Part shown: positions 1-7,370 of the stretch, piece after piece
How positions within the stretch are numbered: position 1 is the stretch's first letter
Layout of the letters: every line of letters begins with the position of its first letter
Assembly: GCA_018384835.1 (NCBI GenBank)
Contig: JAHAYB010000175.1
Span: 1-18,549 of the forward strand
From: Comamonas sp.
Lineage (GTDB): Bacteria; Pseudomonadota; Gammaproteobacteria; Burkholderiales; Burkholderiaceae_C
Length of the DNA stretch: 18,549 nt
Reading direction: 5' to 3'
The notes under the pieces: model-generated
Told to the model about the DNA's origin: nothing
The model's database searches: none
Seen by the model: the letters and a program-made list of their open reading frames with translations, nothing else
Translations under genes and position numbers: made by a program

Positions 1-93
1 GCGTTTCTGTTTGGGCTGTATCAGCAACTGGCCGCGCCGCTGGATACGCCTGCTGCCAAAAAAGCCAGCAGGCGCAAAAAATCCGCTGAATAA
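1..93 (+). CDS. C-terminal end of an unidentified protein (partial)
   Basis: An open frame runs in from the left edge and stops at TAA 91-93, giving 30 residues. It begins AFLFGLYQQLAAPLD and ends in a basic Ala/Lys/Arg tail (KKASRRKKSAE). The last hydrophobic stretch could be the end of a helix, but too little is present to assign a family. The gene is convergent with the LysR gene that follows, and a palindromic repeat separates them. Confidence is for this being a coding end, not for any function. Confidence 0.55.
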   Translation, partial: AFLFGLYQQLAAPLDTPAAKKASRRKKSAE

Positions 94-107
94 GCACAAC
101 AAGTAGC

Positions 108-172
108 CTGAGCGAAGTCGAAGGCGGTGCTCTGAGCGGAGTCGAAGGCGATTTGGCTTCGACTTCGCTCAG
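108..172. repeat. Palindromic repeat between convergent genes (REP-like or bidirectional terminator)
   Basis: The word CTGAGCGAAGTCGAAG (108-123) recurs as CTGAGCGGAGTCGAAG (132-147) and again inverted at 157-172, where it is the exact reverse complement of the first copy. Copies one and three can form a 16-bp perfect stem. Copy two can form the same stem with one mismatch. It lies between two converging genes, so it could end transcription from both sides, but there is no T-run. I infer a dispersed extragenic palindrome family; other copies would lie outside this window. Confidence 0.6.
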
Positions 173-190
173 CCAACGCAGAAACAAAAA

Positions 191-1180
191 TTAGGGCGGA
201 GGCAGGCGGTGGCTCTCCTGCAAAAACTGCCATAGCGCTTGGGCTGTGGTTTTAGGCGGCTCTGCCCTTTGTTGGGCGTTGGGCTTTTCGCGGTAAGCCA
301 GCAGGCTCATGGGCAGGCTAAAGCGCGGTAGTGGGGTGTGCGGGGTAAGTGCGGGCGCAGGTGCGGGGGCGTTGGGGGAAGGGTCAGCGCTGACCAAGCG
401 GCCTTGCGCCAGCTCGTCACGCACAGCGCTGTAGGGGAGGAAGGCCAGGCCATGGCCTTCTAGCGCCATGGCTTTCAGCCCCTCGGCCATGTCGGTTTCG
501 TAGATGCGCTCTAGGTGAATGGGCTGCTGGGCTTGCTTCAAAATCAAATCGGTCAAGCGCCCTAGGTAAGCCCCTGGGCCATAGGCCAAAAATGGCAAAG
601 GCCGCTCGCTACTGCCCGGTAGGGGGAATAGGGGCTGCCCCAGGTTGTCGGGCTTGCTGTAGGGCGCTAGTAGTTCACGCCCCAAATCCACCATGTCGTA
701 GCGCTGGGTGTTGATTTCCAGCGGCTGAGAGCTATGGTGATAGACGATAAGCACGTCGCAGCCGCCTTCGACCAAGCGCATCACCGCGTCATGCACATTC
801 AGGGCAATCAAGCGGCTTTTGAAGGGGCCAAAATGCGCTTGCACTTGCGAGACCCAGCGCGGAAAAAACGTAAACGCCAAGGTGTGGGGCACGGCAAAGC
901 CGATGGTGTCCTTATCAGTATTGGCGTGGGCACGCAGCATAGAACGCGTGCCTTGCAGGGTTTGCAGCATCTCTAGCGCTTGGGCGTACATGGTTTGCCC
1001 GGCAGCGGTTAGGCGCGTGGGATAGCCGCCCCTATCGACCAAGGCCGCACCAGCCCATGCCTCCAGCGCCTGAATGCGGCGCGAAAACGCCGGTTGGGTC
1101 ACTTGGCGCAATTGCGCAGCGCGGCTAAAGCTGCGCGTTTGCGCCAGGCTGACAAAGTCTTCAAGCCATTTGATGTCCAT
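191..1180 (-). CDS. LysR-family transcriptional regulator, HypT (YjiE/QseD)-like
   Basis: A 329-residue regulator of ordinary LysR length. Residues 1-60 form the winged helix-turn-helix (FSRAAQLRQVTQPAFSRRIQ). The rest is a type-2 periplasmic-binding-like effector domain. Segments such as HDAVMRLVEGGCDVL, GAYLGRL and ALEGHGLAFLP match in order and spacing what I recall of Escherichia coli HypT, a hypochlorite-responsive LysR protein. That assignment is from memory, not from a search. A long Pro/Ala insert near residues 270-290 (PSPNAPAPAPAL) precedes the last strand and is probably a flexible loop. The start is the only early ATG and has no clear Shine-Dalgarno sequence. It lies 48 bp downstream of msbA on the same strand, so read-through co-expression is possible. 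The target genes are unknown. Confidence 0.85.
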   Translation of the reverse strand: MDIKWLEDFVSLAQTRSFSRAAQLRQVTQPAFSRRIQALEAWAGAALVDRGGYPTRLTAAGQTMYAQALEMLQTLQGTRSMLRAHANTDKDTIGFAVPHTLAFTFFPRWVSQVQAHFGPFKSRLIALNVHDAVMRLVEGGCDVLIVYHHSSQPLEINTQRYDMVDLGRELLAPYSKPDNLGQPLFPLPGSSERPLPFLAYGPGAYLGRLTDLILKQAQQPIHLERIYETDMAEGLKAMALEGHGLAFLPYSAVRDELAQGRLVSADPSPNAPAPAPALTPHTPLPRFSLPMSLLAYREKPNAQQRAEPPKTTAQALWQFLQESHRLPPP

Positions 1181-1228
1181 ACGTGGTTCGCAAAAAAGCA
1201 GTAAAGCAAAAACGCAAAAATGCCGCTG

Positions 1229-3052
1229 CTAGGCGCTATAGGCTTGCAGGCGGGCATACAGCCCGTCTTGCGCGAGCAGGTCTTGGTGCGTGCCCTGCTC
1301 CACAATCTGCCCCTGCTGCATGACCACCACATGGTCGGCGTGCTCAATGGTGGAGAGGCGGTGCGCGATTACCAAGGTCGTGCGCCCCTGCATCAGGCGG
1401 GTGAGGGCTTCTTGCACAAGGCGCTCGGATTCGGTATCCAGCGCGGAGGTGGCCTCGTCCAAAATCAAAATCGGCGCGTCCTTGTAGAGCGCCCGGGCAA
1501 TCGCCAAGCGCTGGCGCTGTCCACCAGAAAACTGCCCCGCGTTATGCCCCACTACGCTATGAATGCCATCGGGCAATTGGCGTACGTGCTCGGTTAGATT
1601 GGCGGCTTCTAGGCATTGCCACACTTTGGCCTCATCCAGCGGTTGACCCAAGGCGATATTGGCCGCCACGCTGTCGTTAAACATCACCACATCTTGCGTG
1701 ACCATGGCGAATTGCTGGCGCAAATAGGCCAAATCCCAATCCGATAGCGCTACGCCGTCTAGCAACACTTGGCCGCTGCTGGGGGATAAAAAACGCGGCA
1801 GCAAATTCACCAGCGTGGTTTTGCCCGCGCCCGATGAACCCACTAAAGCCACTATCTGCCCAGGCGCAATGTGCAGACTGACCTCGCGCAAAGCGGGGGC
1901 GGCATCTTCGGAAAAGCGCAGACTCACGCTCTCGAACTGCAAGGCTCCGCGCACTGGGGAGGGGCGCTGCGTGCCGCCTTGCTCGGCCAGACTGCCTTCT
2001 AAAAGCGCCAAGCCACGCTCTAGCGCGGCCACGCCTCGGGTGATGGGTTTGGCCACATCGGCGACGCGGCGCAAAGGGGCAATGAGCATCAGCATGGCGC
2101 TGATAAAGGCCACAAAGCTGCCCACCGACACCGCCCCTGCGCTATTGCGTCCCTGCCACAGCGCAATACAAATCACCGCCGAGAGCGCCACCGCCGCTAA
2201 AAGCTGGGTGGTCGGGGTCATGGCTGCCGAGGCAATGGTGGATTTGATATTCAGCCCGCGCAGTTGCTCGCTCAGGGCGAAAAAGCGTGCGCCCTGCGCC
2301 TGCTGCGCCCCGTGCAGACGCACCATGCGATGCGCCAGCACGTTTTCCTCGACAACATAGGCCAGCGAATCGGTAGCCGCTTGGCTGCTTTTGGTGATGC
2401 GGTAAAGCCGACGCGAGAGGGTTTTCATAATCCACGACACCCCAGGCACGATAACGGCCACGGCCATCGTGAGCTGCCAGTTCAGATAGAGCAAATACGC
2501 CAGCAACGCCACCAGCGTGAAGCCGTCACGCGAAATCACCAAAAAGGCGCTGACCAGCTCGCTTGCGCCGGTCTGCACCTCATACACCACGGTATTGGAG
2601 AGGCTGCTGGCCGAGTGGCGGCCGAAAAACCCCATCTGCGCTTGCTGAACGCGCTCAAACAGGTCGCGGCGCAGGCGCAGCATTCCGTCGTTGGCAATGC
2701 GCGAAAGCGCGTACTGACCGGCAAACTGCGACAAGCCACGAATAAAAAACAGCCCCACGATAAACAGCGGAACCAGCCACAGATTGAGCGTGCCCTCGGT
2801 AAAGCCGTTGTCCAGCAGCGGTTTGAGTAGGGCGGGGATAAATGGCTCAGTGGCTGCGCCCAACAGCGTGGTGGCCAAGGCCAGCGCCCACATCCAGCGC
2901 TGTTGTCCCCAAAAATAAGGCGCAACCCGCGCTAGGCGCTCGCGCAGGGTGAGGGTGCTGGGGTCGAACTCGGGGACGGGGTGTGTGCCACCGCTAGCTA
3001 AAGACGCAGAAGCGGCTGGCGCGGCAGTGGTAGAAAGGGGGGGGGCTTGCAT
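1229..3052 (-). CDS. msbA: Lipid A export ABC transporter permease/ATPase MsbA
   Basis: An inner-membrane half-transporter of 607 residues that, as a homodimer, flips lipid A-core from the inner to the outer leaflet using ATP. Hydrophobic segments from about residue 55 to 360 form the six-helix type-1 exporter domain. The ATPase domain then shows Walker A GSSGAGKTT (about 404-412), signature FSGGQRQRLAIARAL (about 507-521), Walker B ILILDEATSALD (about 525-537) and the switch histidine in IAHRLST (about 561-568). I chose the ATG at 3050-3052. The frame stays open to 3205, but the extra 51 residues are unlike the family and would make the protein too long. The N-terminus is Ala/Pro/Ser-rich before the first helix. 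It is divergent from tolB. Confidence 0.9.
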   Translation of the reverse strand: MQAPPLSTTAAPAASASLASGGTHPVPEFDPSTLTLRERLARVAPYFWGQQRWMWALALATTLLGAATEPFIPALLKPLLDNGFTEGTLNLWLVPLFIVGLFFIRGLSQFAGQYALSRIANDGMLRLRRDLFERVQQAQMGFFGRHSASSLSNTVVYEVQTGASELVSAFLVISRDGFTLVALLAYLLYLNWQLTMAVAVIVPGVSWIMKTLSRRLYRITKSSQAATDSLAYVVEENVLAHRMVRLHGAQQAQGARFFALSEQLRGLNIKSTIASAAMTPTTQLLAAVALSAVICIALWQGRNSAGAVSVGSFVAFISAMLMLIAPLRRVADVAKPITRGVAALERGLALLEGSLAEQGGTQRPSPVRGALQFESVSLRFSEDAAPALREVSLHIAPGQIVALVGSSGAGKTTLVNLLPRFLSPSSGQVLLDGVALSDWDLAYLRQQFAMVTQDVVMFNDSVAANIALGQPLDEAKVWQCLEAANLTEHVRQLPDGIHSVVGHNAGQFSGGQRQRLAIARALYKDAPILILDEATSALDTESERLVQEALTRLMQGRTTLVIAHRLSTIEHADHVVVMQQGQIVEQGTHQDLLAQDGLYARLQAYSA

Positions 3053-3240
3053 GTGGGGGGATTTTACGTGTTCGTTGTACGCCGCCAAGCCTGGGCGAAA
3101 GAGCAGCAGCCAAGCCCATTTAACACAGTTTGACAAGTGGCAGTCACTTCGTGCGCACTTAGGCTGTAAGATGGTGGTTTTGCTCGTCAGCTTGGTTTTC
3201 TTCACCCCTTTTGTGTTTATTTTTTGGATTTAGCCCGCCT

Positions 3241-4554
3241 GTGTTGCCCGCTTTCCCCCGCTCCTTTCGTGCTTCTTTGCCCACCCGCCGCCATGTGCTG
3301 ACGGCACTTTCAGCCAGTGCGCTGACCCCTGCTTTTGCCCAGTTTCGTGTTGAGGTCACGGGCATTGGGCTGCGCCAAATTCCCTTAGCGCTGCCCGCGT
3401 TTCGTGGCCAGGCTGGTGCGCCAGCAGCCATTGCTAGCATCGTGCAGGCTGATTTAGAGCGCAGCGGCTTGTTTCGCTCTATCAACACCGCTGCTGACCA
3501 GGGGCTGGATGAAACTACCCACCCCGCCATGCAGCAGTGGCGCGAACGCGCTGCCGATGCGCTGGTGCTAGGCAGCATCAACGCCTTGGCCGATGGCCGC
3601 TACGACGTGCGCTTTCGCCTGTGGGATGTAGTCAAAGCCCAAGATTTAGGCGGTCAAGGCTTTGTTGTGCAAAGCGCCGATTTGCGCCTGGTCGCCCACC
3701 GCATTGCCGACTATGTGTATGAAAAACTCACCGGTGAACGCGGCGTGTTCTCTACCCGCATTGCCTACGTTACCAAAGCAGGCTCGCGCTATGTGCTGTG
3801 GGTGGCCGACTCTGATGGCGAGAACGCCCAGTCCGCCCTGACCAGTACCGAGCCTATTATTTCGCCCGCCTGGTCGCCTAGCGGTGGGCAGTTGGCCTAC
3901 GTCTCGTTTGAGTCGCGCAAGCCCGTGGTGTACGTACACGATGTGGCGAGCGGCCAACGCCGCTTGGTGGCTAACTTCCGAGGCTCTAACAGCGCCCCCA
4001 CATGGTCGCCCGATGGTAGTCAACTGGCGCTGACCCTGAGCCGCGACGGCTCCTCGCAAATTTACTTGTTAAGCGCCCAAGGCAACGGCCAGCCTAGGCG
4101 CATCATGCAAAGCAGCGGTATTGATACGGAGCCGGTGTTCTCCCCCGACGGCGCTAGCCTGTACTTTGTGAGCGACCGAGGCGGCGCACCGCAAATCTAC
4201 AAAGTCCCCGTCGCCGGCGGCAATGCCCAGCGCGTAACATTTAGCGGCAGCTACAACATCTCGCCCGCTATTAGCGCTGATGGCCAATGGCTGGCCTACA
4301 TCAGCCGTGTGGGCGGCGGCTTTAAGCTGCACGTCATGGACTTGGCCAACGGCCAAGCACAGGCCATTACCGAGACCAACGATGACGAAAGCCCCAGCTT
4401 TGCCCCCAATAGCCGCTTGCTGGTGTATGCCACGCGCCAAGGCGGCACTGAAGCGCTGATGACCACCACCTTAGACGGCAGCATCAAAGCACGCCTGGCT
4501 GGTAAGAGCGGCGATATCCGCGAGCCTGACTGGGGGCCGTTTCAGAAGTATTAA
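3241..4554 (+). CDS. tolB: Tol-Pal system periplasmic beta-propeller protein TolB
   Basis: TolB is a periplasmic protein that binds Pal and links it to the inner-membrane TolQRA motor during outer-membrane constriction. After a signal peptide ending near LTPAFA comes the TolB N-terminal alpha/beta domain (starting QFRVEVTGIGLRQIPLALP). At least five PD40 propeller blades follow, for example SPAWSPSGGQLAYVS, APTWSPDGSQLALT, EPVFSPDGASLYFVSDRGG, SPAISADGQWLAYIS and SPSFAPNSRLLVYAT. The signal contains TRRHVLTALS, which resembles a Tat twin-arginine motif. The start is uncertain: I prefer GTG 3241 (437 residues). TTG 3211 is in frame (447 residues), and neither has a convincing ribosome site. 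It heads tolB-pal-cpoB-tcdA and is divergent from msbA, with tolQRA not beside it. Confidence 0.92.
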   Translation: MLPAFPRSFRASLPTRRHVLTALSASALTPAFAQFRVEVTGIGLRQIPLALPAFRGQAGAPAAIASIVQADLERSGLFRSINTAADQGLDETTHPAMQQWRERAADALVLGSINALADGRYDVRFRLWDVVKAQDLGGQGFVVQSADLRLVAHRIADYVYEKLTGERGVFSTRIAYVTKAGSRYVLWVADSDGENAQSALTSTEPIISPAWSPSGGQLAYVSFESRKPVVYVHDVASGQRRLVANFRGSNSAPTWSPDGSQLALTLSRDGSSQIYLLSAQGNGQPRRIMQSSGIDTEPVFSPDGASLYFVSDRGGAPQIYKVPVAGGNAQRVTFSGSYNISPAISADGQWLAYISRVGGGFKLHVMDLANGQAQAITETNDDESPSFAPNSRLLVYATRQGGTEALMTTTLDGSIKARLAGKSGDIREPDWGPFQKY

Positions 4555-4673
4555 CGCCCTCCATTAACCCAGCGATTTGTTTTTTTACGGTTCAAGGTCA
4601 GGTTTTTTTTCTGTCTTTGATACCTTTTTGCGTGACTGAAATACTGGAATTTCCCAGGATTGGAGAACTTGAC

Positions 4674-5198
4674 ATGTTTAGCTTTAAACCTACCTCTTTG
4701 GTTGCTGCCGCCTTGGCAGTGGTGTTGGCTGGTTGCAGCTCGGGCGTAAAGCTCAATGAGGCAGCCGTTCAAGATGCCGGCGCTGGCCAAAATGCCAACG
4801 CTGGCGCGGGCGCAGTTACCGGCGTGGATTTAACCGCCAGCAGCATTGCCCCAGACGGCGGCCCTGCCCATGTTGGGCGGGTGGTGTACTTTGACTATGA
4901 CAGCTACATCGTCAAATCTGAAGCCCAGTCGCTGGTGGATGCGCACGCCCGCTTCCTCAAAGAAAACGCGAATCGCCGCGTCATGATTGAAGGCCACACT
5001 GACGACCGTGGTGGCCGCGAATACAACTTGGCTTTGGGGCAAAAACGTGCTGAGGCCGTGCGCCGCTCCCTAGGCTTGCTGGGCGTGCAAGACAGCCAAG
5101 TGGAAGCCGTTAGCTACGGCAAAGAAAAACCCGCAGCCCAAGGCGCAAACGAAGCGGCCTACTCCCAAAACCGCCGCGCTGAGTTGTCCTACCGTTAA
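4674..5198 (+). CDS. pal: Peptidoglycan-associated lipoprotein Pal
   Basis: A 174-residue outer-membrane lipoprotein that holds the outer membrane to the cell wall and partners TolB. The lipobox LAGC places the lipidated cysteine at residue 21, followed by a low-complexity Gly/Ala/Asn linker. The OmpA-like domain starts at VVYFDYDSYIV and carries the peptidoglycan-binding signatures GHTDDRGGREYNLALGQKRA and the closing NRRAEL. ATG 4674 was chosen because GGAG at 4662-4665 lies 8 nt upstream and the resulting signal peptide is normal. An in-frame upstream start at 4617 would put 19 atypical residues in front. The 119-bp gap after tolB is T-rich but shows no clear hairpin. Confidence 0.95.
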   Translation: MFSFKPTSLVAAALAVVLAGCSSGVKLNEAAVQDAGAGQNANAGAGAVTGVDLTASSIAPDGGPAHVGRVVYFDYDSYIVKSEAQSLVDAHARFLKENANRRVMIEGHTDDRGGREYNLALGQKRAEAVRRSLGLLGVQDSQVEAVSYGKEKPAAQGANEAAYSQNRRAELSYR

Positions 5199-5210
5199 CC
5201 CTTGCTTGCC

Positions 5211-5978
5211 ATGCACATGAACACACCAGCGCCAACGCAAGTGGCTGCATGGGCTTCAAGCCGCCCCTGGGCGTACTGGGGGCGCTGGGGGGGGCGCACC
5301 GCACTGCTTTGCGCCCTAGGCTGGGGGGCGCTACCCGCTCATGCCCTGTTTGAAGATGCCGAGGCCAGACGCGCCATTTTGGAGCTGCGCCAGCACGCAG
5401 AAGCTAGCACCCAAGAAAACGCCCAACTACGGCGCAGCCTGCTGGACTTGCAAGGGCAAATTGACAGCCTGCGCTCCGAGCTGGCACAGCTACAAGGGCA
5501 AAACGAGCAGCTAGTGCGTCAAACCACGCAAATAGCAGAAGGTGTGGACCAACGCCTGAGCAAGTTCGAGCCAACAGAGGTGCAGGTCGATGGCCTGCGC
5601 TTTATGGCCGAGCCGCAAGAGCGCGATGACTTTGAAGCCGCTTTAGCCCTATTTCGCGAAGGCAACTATCCCGCAGCCCGCAAAGCATTTGCCGCCTTTG
5701 TCAACGGTTATCCAGGCAGCGGCTATATGCCATCGGCACGTTTTTGGCTAGCCAACACCCAATACGCGGGCGGCGACTACAAAGAGGCCGTGGCCAACTT
5801 TCGTGCCGTCGTCAAAGCCGGGCCAGAGCACCAACGCGCTGCCGACGCAGCACTGGGGCTGGCCAACAGCCAGCTAGAGCTTAAAGACCGCAAGGGCGAG
5901 CGCCAAACCCTGCAAGCCCTTGTCAAAGACTACCCTGATAGCCCCGCCGCCCAAGAGGCCAAGCAGCGGTTGAAGTAA
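5211..5978 (+). CDS. cpoB: Tol-Pal cell-division coordinator CpoB (YbgF)
   Basis: A periplasmic protein of 255 residues that in other bacteria couples Tol-Pal action to peptidoglycan synthesis at the septum. The N-terminus has an unusually long, Trp-rich n-region before the hydrophobic core, with likely cleavage after AHA (residue 45). The mature start LFEDAEARRAI is typical of the family. Residues about 55-110 are heptad-like and Gln/Leu-rich, the trimerising coiled coil. The C-terminal half is TPR-like (FEAALALFREGNYPAARKAF, SARFWLANTQYAGGDYKEAVANF, AALGLANSQLELKD). The gap to pal is only 12 bp, so co-translation is likely. ATGs at 5211 and 5217 are equally possible starts, with no clear ribosome site. 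Confidence 0.92.
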   Translation: MHMNTPAPTQVAAWASSRPWAYWGRWGGRTALLCALGWGALPAHALFEDAEARRAILELRQHAEASTQENAQLRRSLLDLQGQIDSLRSELAQLQGQNEQLVRQTTQIAEGVDQRLSKFEPTEVQVDGLRFMAEPQERDDFEAALALFREGNYPAARKAFAAFVNGYPGSGYMPSARFWLANTQYAGGDYKEAVANFRAVVKAGPEHQRAADAALGLANSQLELKDRKGERQTLQALVKDYPDSPAAQEAKQRLK

Positions 5979-6022
5979 CAGGCTTCCTCCCCCCCTCTGT
6001 GCTGCGCCTACCGCCCTGCCCC

Positions 6023-6889
6023 ATGCCAAGCTCTTTCCCCGATAGTCCAAACAGCCCAAACAGCCCAAACGGTTCAAATAGTTCAGACAACCGCGCCACG
6101 CCAACGCAGCGGCGCTTTTCTGGCCTACAGCGCCTGTATGGCGTAGAGCCTGCCCAGCACATTGGTCGCGCCCATGTGGTGGTGGTCGGCATTGGCGGGG
6201 TCGGCTCCTGGGCGGCTGAGGCATTGGCGCGTAGCGGCATCGGTCGCTTGACCTTGGTGGATATGGACCATATTGCAGAGTCCAACATCAATCGCCAAAT
6301 TCACGCCCTGGGTAGCACGCTGGGGCAGGCCAAGGTATTAGCCATGCAAGCGCGTATTGCTGATATCCACCCCGACTGCCAGGTGCATGTGGTCGATGAC
6401 TTCGTTACGCCCGAGAACTGGCTGGCCATCGTCCCCCCCGATGCCGATGCTGTGATTGATGCCTGCGACCAAGTCCACGCCAAACAAGCCATGGCGCATT
6501 GGGCATGTAGCAGCGGCTGGCGGGGCAGCTTTATCACCATTGGGGCGGCAGGGGGCAAGCGCCTAGCGCACAAGGTGGAAATTGACGACCTCGCCGCAGT
6601 CACCCACGACCCCTTGCTGGCGCAACTGCGCTACCGCCTGCGCAAGCACCATGGCGCTGCGCGTAATGGCAAAAAAATAGGGCTGCACAGCCTCTTTAGC
6701 CGCGAAGCAGTGCGCGGCCCCGATGCCTCCTGCCAGCTAGAGGGGGAGGCAGACTCTAGCCTCAACTGCCACGGCTACGGCTCTGTGGTGGCGGTAACGG
6801 CTACCTTTGGGCAGTGCGCTGCTGGCTGGGTGCTGGATCAACTGGCACAAAAATCTGCCAAAAAAACCGTTTTCAAGAAAAGCCTCTAA
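6023..6889 (+). CDS. tcdA: tRNA threonylcarbamoyladenosine dehydratase TcdA (CsdL)
   Basis: A 288-residue E1-like enzyme that uses ATP to convert t6A37 of ANN-decoding tRNAs to its cyclic form. The nucleotide-binding loop is VVGIGGVGSWAAEAL (residues about 55-69), followed by LVDMDHIAESNINRQ. The family-specific second half includes THDPLLAQLRYRLRK, LHSLFSREAV and the C-terminal GYGSVVAVTATFGQCAAGWVL. Before the core lies an odd 25-residue stretch rich in Pro, Asn and Ser, encoded by a short tandem repeat. I chose ATG 6023; GTG 5999 is in frame but adds only a Pro/Cys-rich peptide. The tRNA-Lys genes directly downstream encode substrates expected to carry t6A, a suggestive but probably coincidental link. 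Confidence 0.93.
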   Translation: MPSSFPDSPNSPNSPNGSNSSDNRATPTQRRFSGLQRLYGVEPAQHIGRAHVVVVGIGGVGSWAAEALARSGIGRLTLVDMDHIAESNINRQIHALGSTLGQAKVLAMQARIADIHPDCQVHVVDDFVTPENWLAIVPPDADAVIDACDQVHAKQAMAHWACSSGWRGSFITIGAAGGKRLAHKVEIDDLAAVTHDPLLAQLRYRLRKHHGAARNGKKIGLHSLFSREAVRGPDASCQLEGEADSSLNCHGYGSVVAVTATFGQCAAGWVLDQLAQKSAKKTVFKKSL

Positions 6890-6899
6890 AAAATAAGGC

Positions 6900-6910
6900 T
6901 ATAATCGCGG
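6900..6910 (+). promoter_or_regulatory. Putative promoter -10 and discriminator of the tRNA-Lys operon
   Basis: A perfect TATAAT at 6900-6905 is followed by the GC-rich discriminator CGCGG (6906-6910). That combination is typical of stable-RNA promoters under stringent control. No good -35 hexamer is visible at 16-18 bp. The box begins 10 bp after the tcdA stop codon. The leader that follows can fold: GCTGC (6916-6920) pairs with GCAGC (6948-6952), enclosing ATGGG/CCCAT. Confidence 0.6.
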
Positions 6911-6954
6911 ACTTCGCTGCATAAAAATGGGCTTAATCCCATCCATTGCAGCAG

Positions 6955-7030
6955 GGGTCTTTAGCTCAGCCGGTAGAGCAGCGGACTTTTAATCCGTTGG
7001 TCGCGAGTTCGAATCTCGCAGGACCCACCA
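6955..7030 (+). tRNA. tRNA-Lys (anticodon TTT), first copy
   Basis: A 76-nt cloverleaf including encoded CCA. The acceptor arm is GGGTCTT with AGGACCC, the D arm starts AGCTC, the anticodon stem is GCGGA/TCCGT around loop CTTTTAA (anticodon UUU), and the T arm is GCGAG-TTCGAAT-CTCGC. It differs from the second copy by a compensated pair in the acceptor stem (U4-A69 here, C4-G69 there), so both fold equally well. Confidence 0.97.
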
Positions 7031-7072
7031 GTTTTTTAGCTGATGCAGTACAGCAAGCTACTGCTAAGGCAA

Positions 7073-7148
7073 GGGCCTTTAGCTCAGTCGGTAGAGCAGC
7101 GGACTTTTAATCCGTTGGTCGCGAGTTCGAATCTCGCAGGGCCCACCA
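7073..7148 (+). tRNA. tRNA-Lys (anticodon TTT), second copy
   Basis: A 76-nt cloverleaf with acceptor GGGCCTT/AGGGCCC, anticodon loop CTTTTAA (UUU) and T arm GCGAG-TTCGAAT-CTCGC, with encoded CCA. It starts 118 bp after the first copy. The 42-nt spacer before it and the 41-nt spacer after it both begin with a T-run plus TAGC and end with GGCAA, so tRNA and spacer were duplicated as a unit. Confidence 0.97.
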
Positions 7149-7189
7149 GTTTTTAGCCGAAACGGCACAGTGCAATATGCCTTCGGCAA

Positions 7190-7265
7190 GGGCCTTTAGC
7201 TCAGCCGGTAGAGCAGCGGACTCTTAATCCGTTGGTCGCGAGTTCGAACCTCGCAGGGCCCACCA
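7190..7265 (+). tRNA. tRNA-Lys (anticodon CTT), third copy
   Basis: A 76-nt cloverleaf almost identical to the second copy. The anticodon loop is CTCTTAA, giving anticodon CUU, which reads only AAG. Other differences are a D-loop C and T-loop TTCGAAC. The acceptor is GGGCCTT/AGGGCCC with encoded CCA. It starts 117 bp after copy two. It is the last gene before a strong terminator, so all three are probably one transcript. Confidence 0.96.
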
Positions 7266-7276
7266 AAAAATAAATG

Positions 7277-7307
7277 AAGCGCATTGTTTTTACAATGCGC
7301 TTTTTTT
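7277..7307 (+). terminator. Rho-independent terminator of the tRNA-Lys operon
   Basis: AAGCGCATTGT (7277-7287) pairs perfectly with ACAATGCGCTT (7292-7302) around a TTTT loop, followed by T-run 7301-7307. It begins 12 nt after the CCA end of the third tRNA. Confidence 0.92.
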
Positions 7308-7370
7308 ATGCCGACAATCTGCGCAATCTGCGGTTTGCCAATTGATGGTTTGTTTTAGAGGGGGTATGCG

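Noticed and set aside
1815..2830. Two plus-strand open frames of 181 and 188 codons inside msbA
   Set aside because: They are shadows of msbA, which has all ABC transporter motifs, and show no domain of their own.
3130..3172. tolB promoter with TTGACA at 3130-3135
   Set aside because: The nearest -10-like sequence (TAAGAT at 3167) is 31 bp away, too far for a sigma-70 promoter.
3053..3205. 51-residue N-terminal extension of MsbA
   Set aside because: Composition is unlike the family and there is no ribosome site; the ATG at 3052 gives a normal length.
6955..7265. CRISPR-like regular repeats
   Set aside because: The repeats are complete tRNA-Lys genes with cloverleaf structure and encoded CCA.
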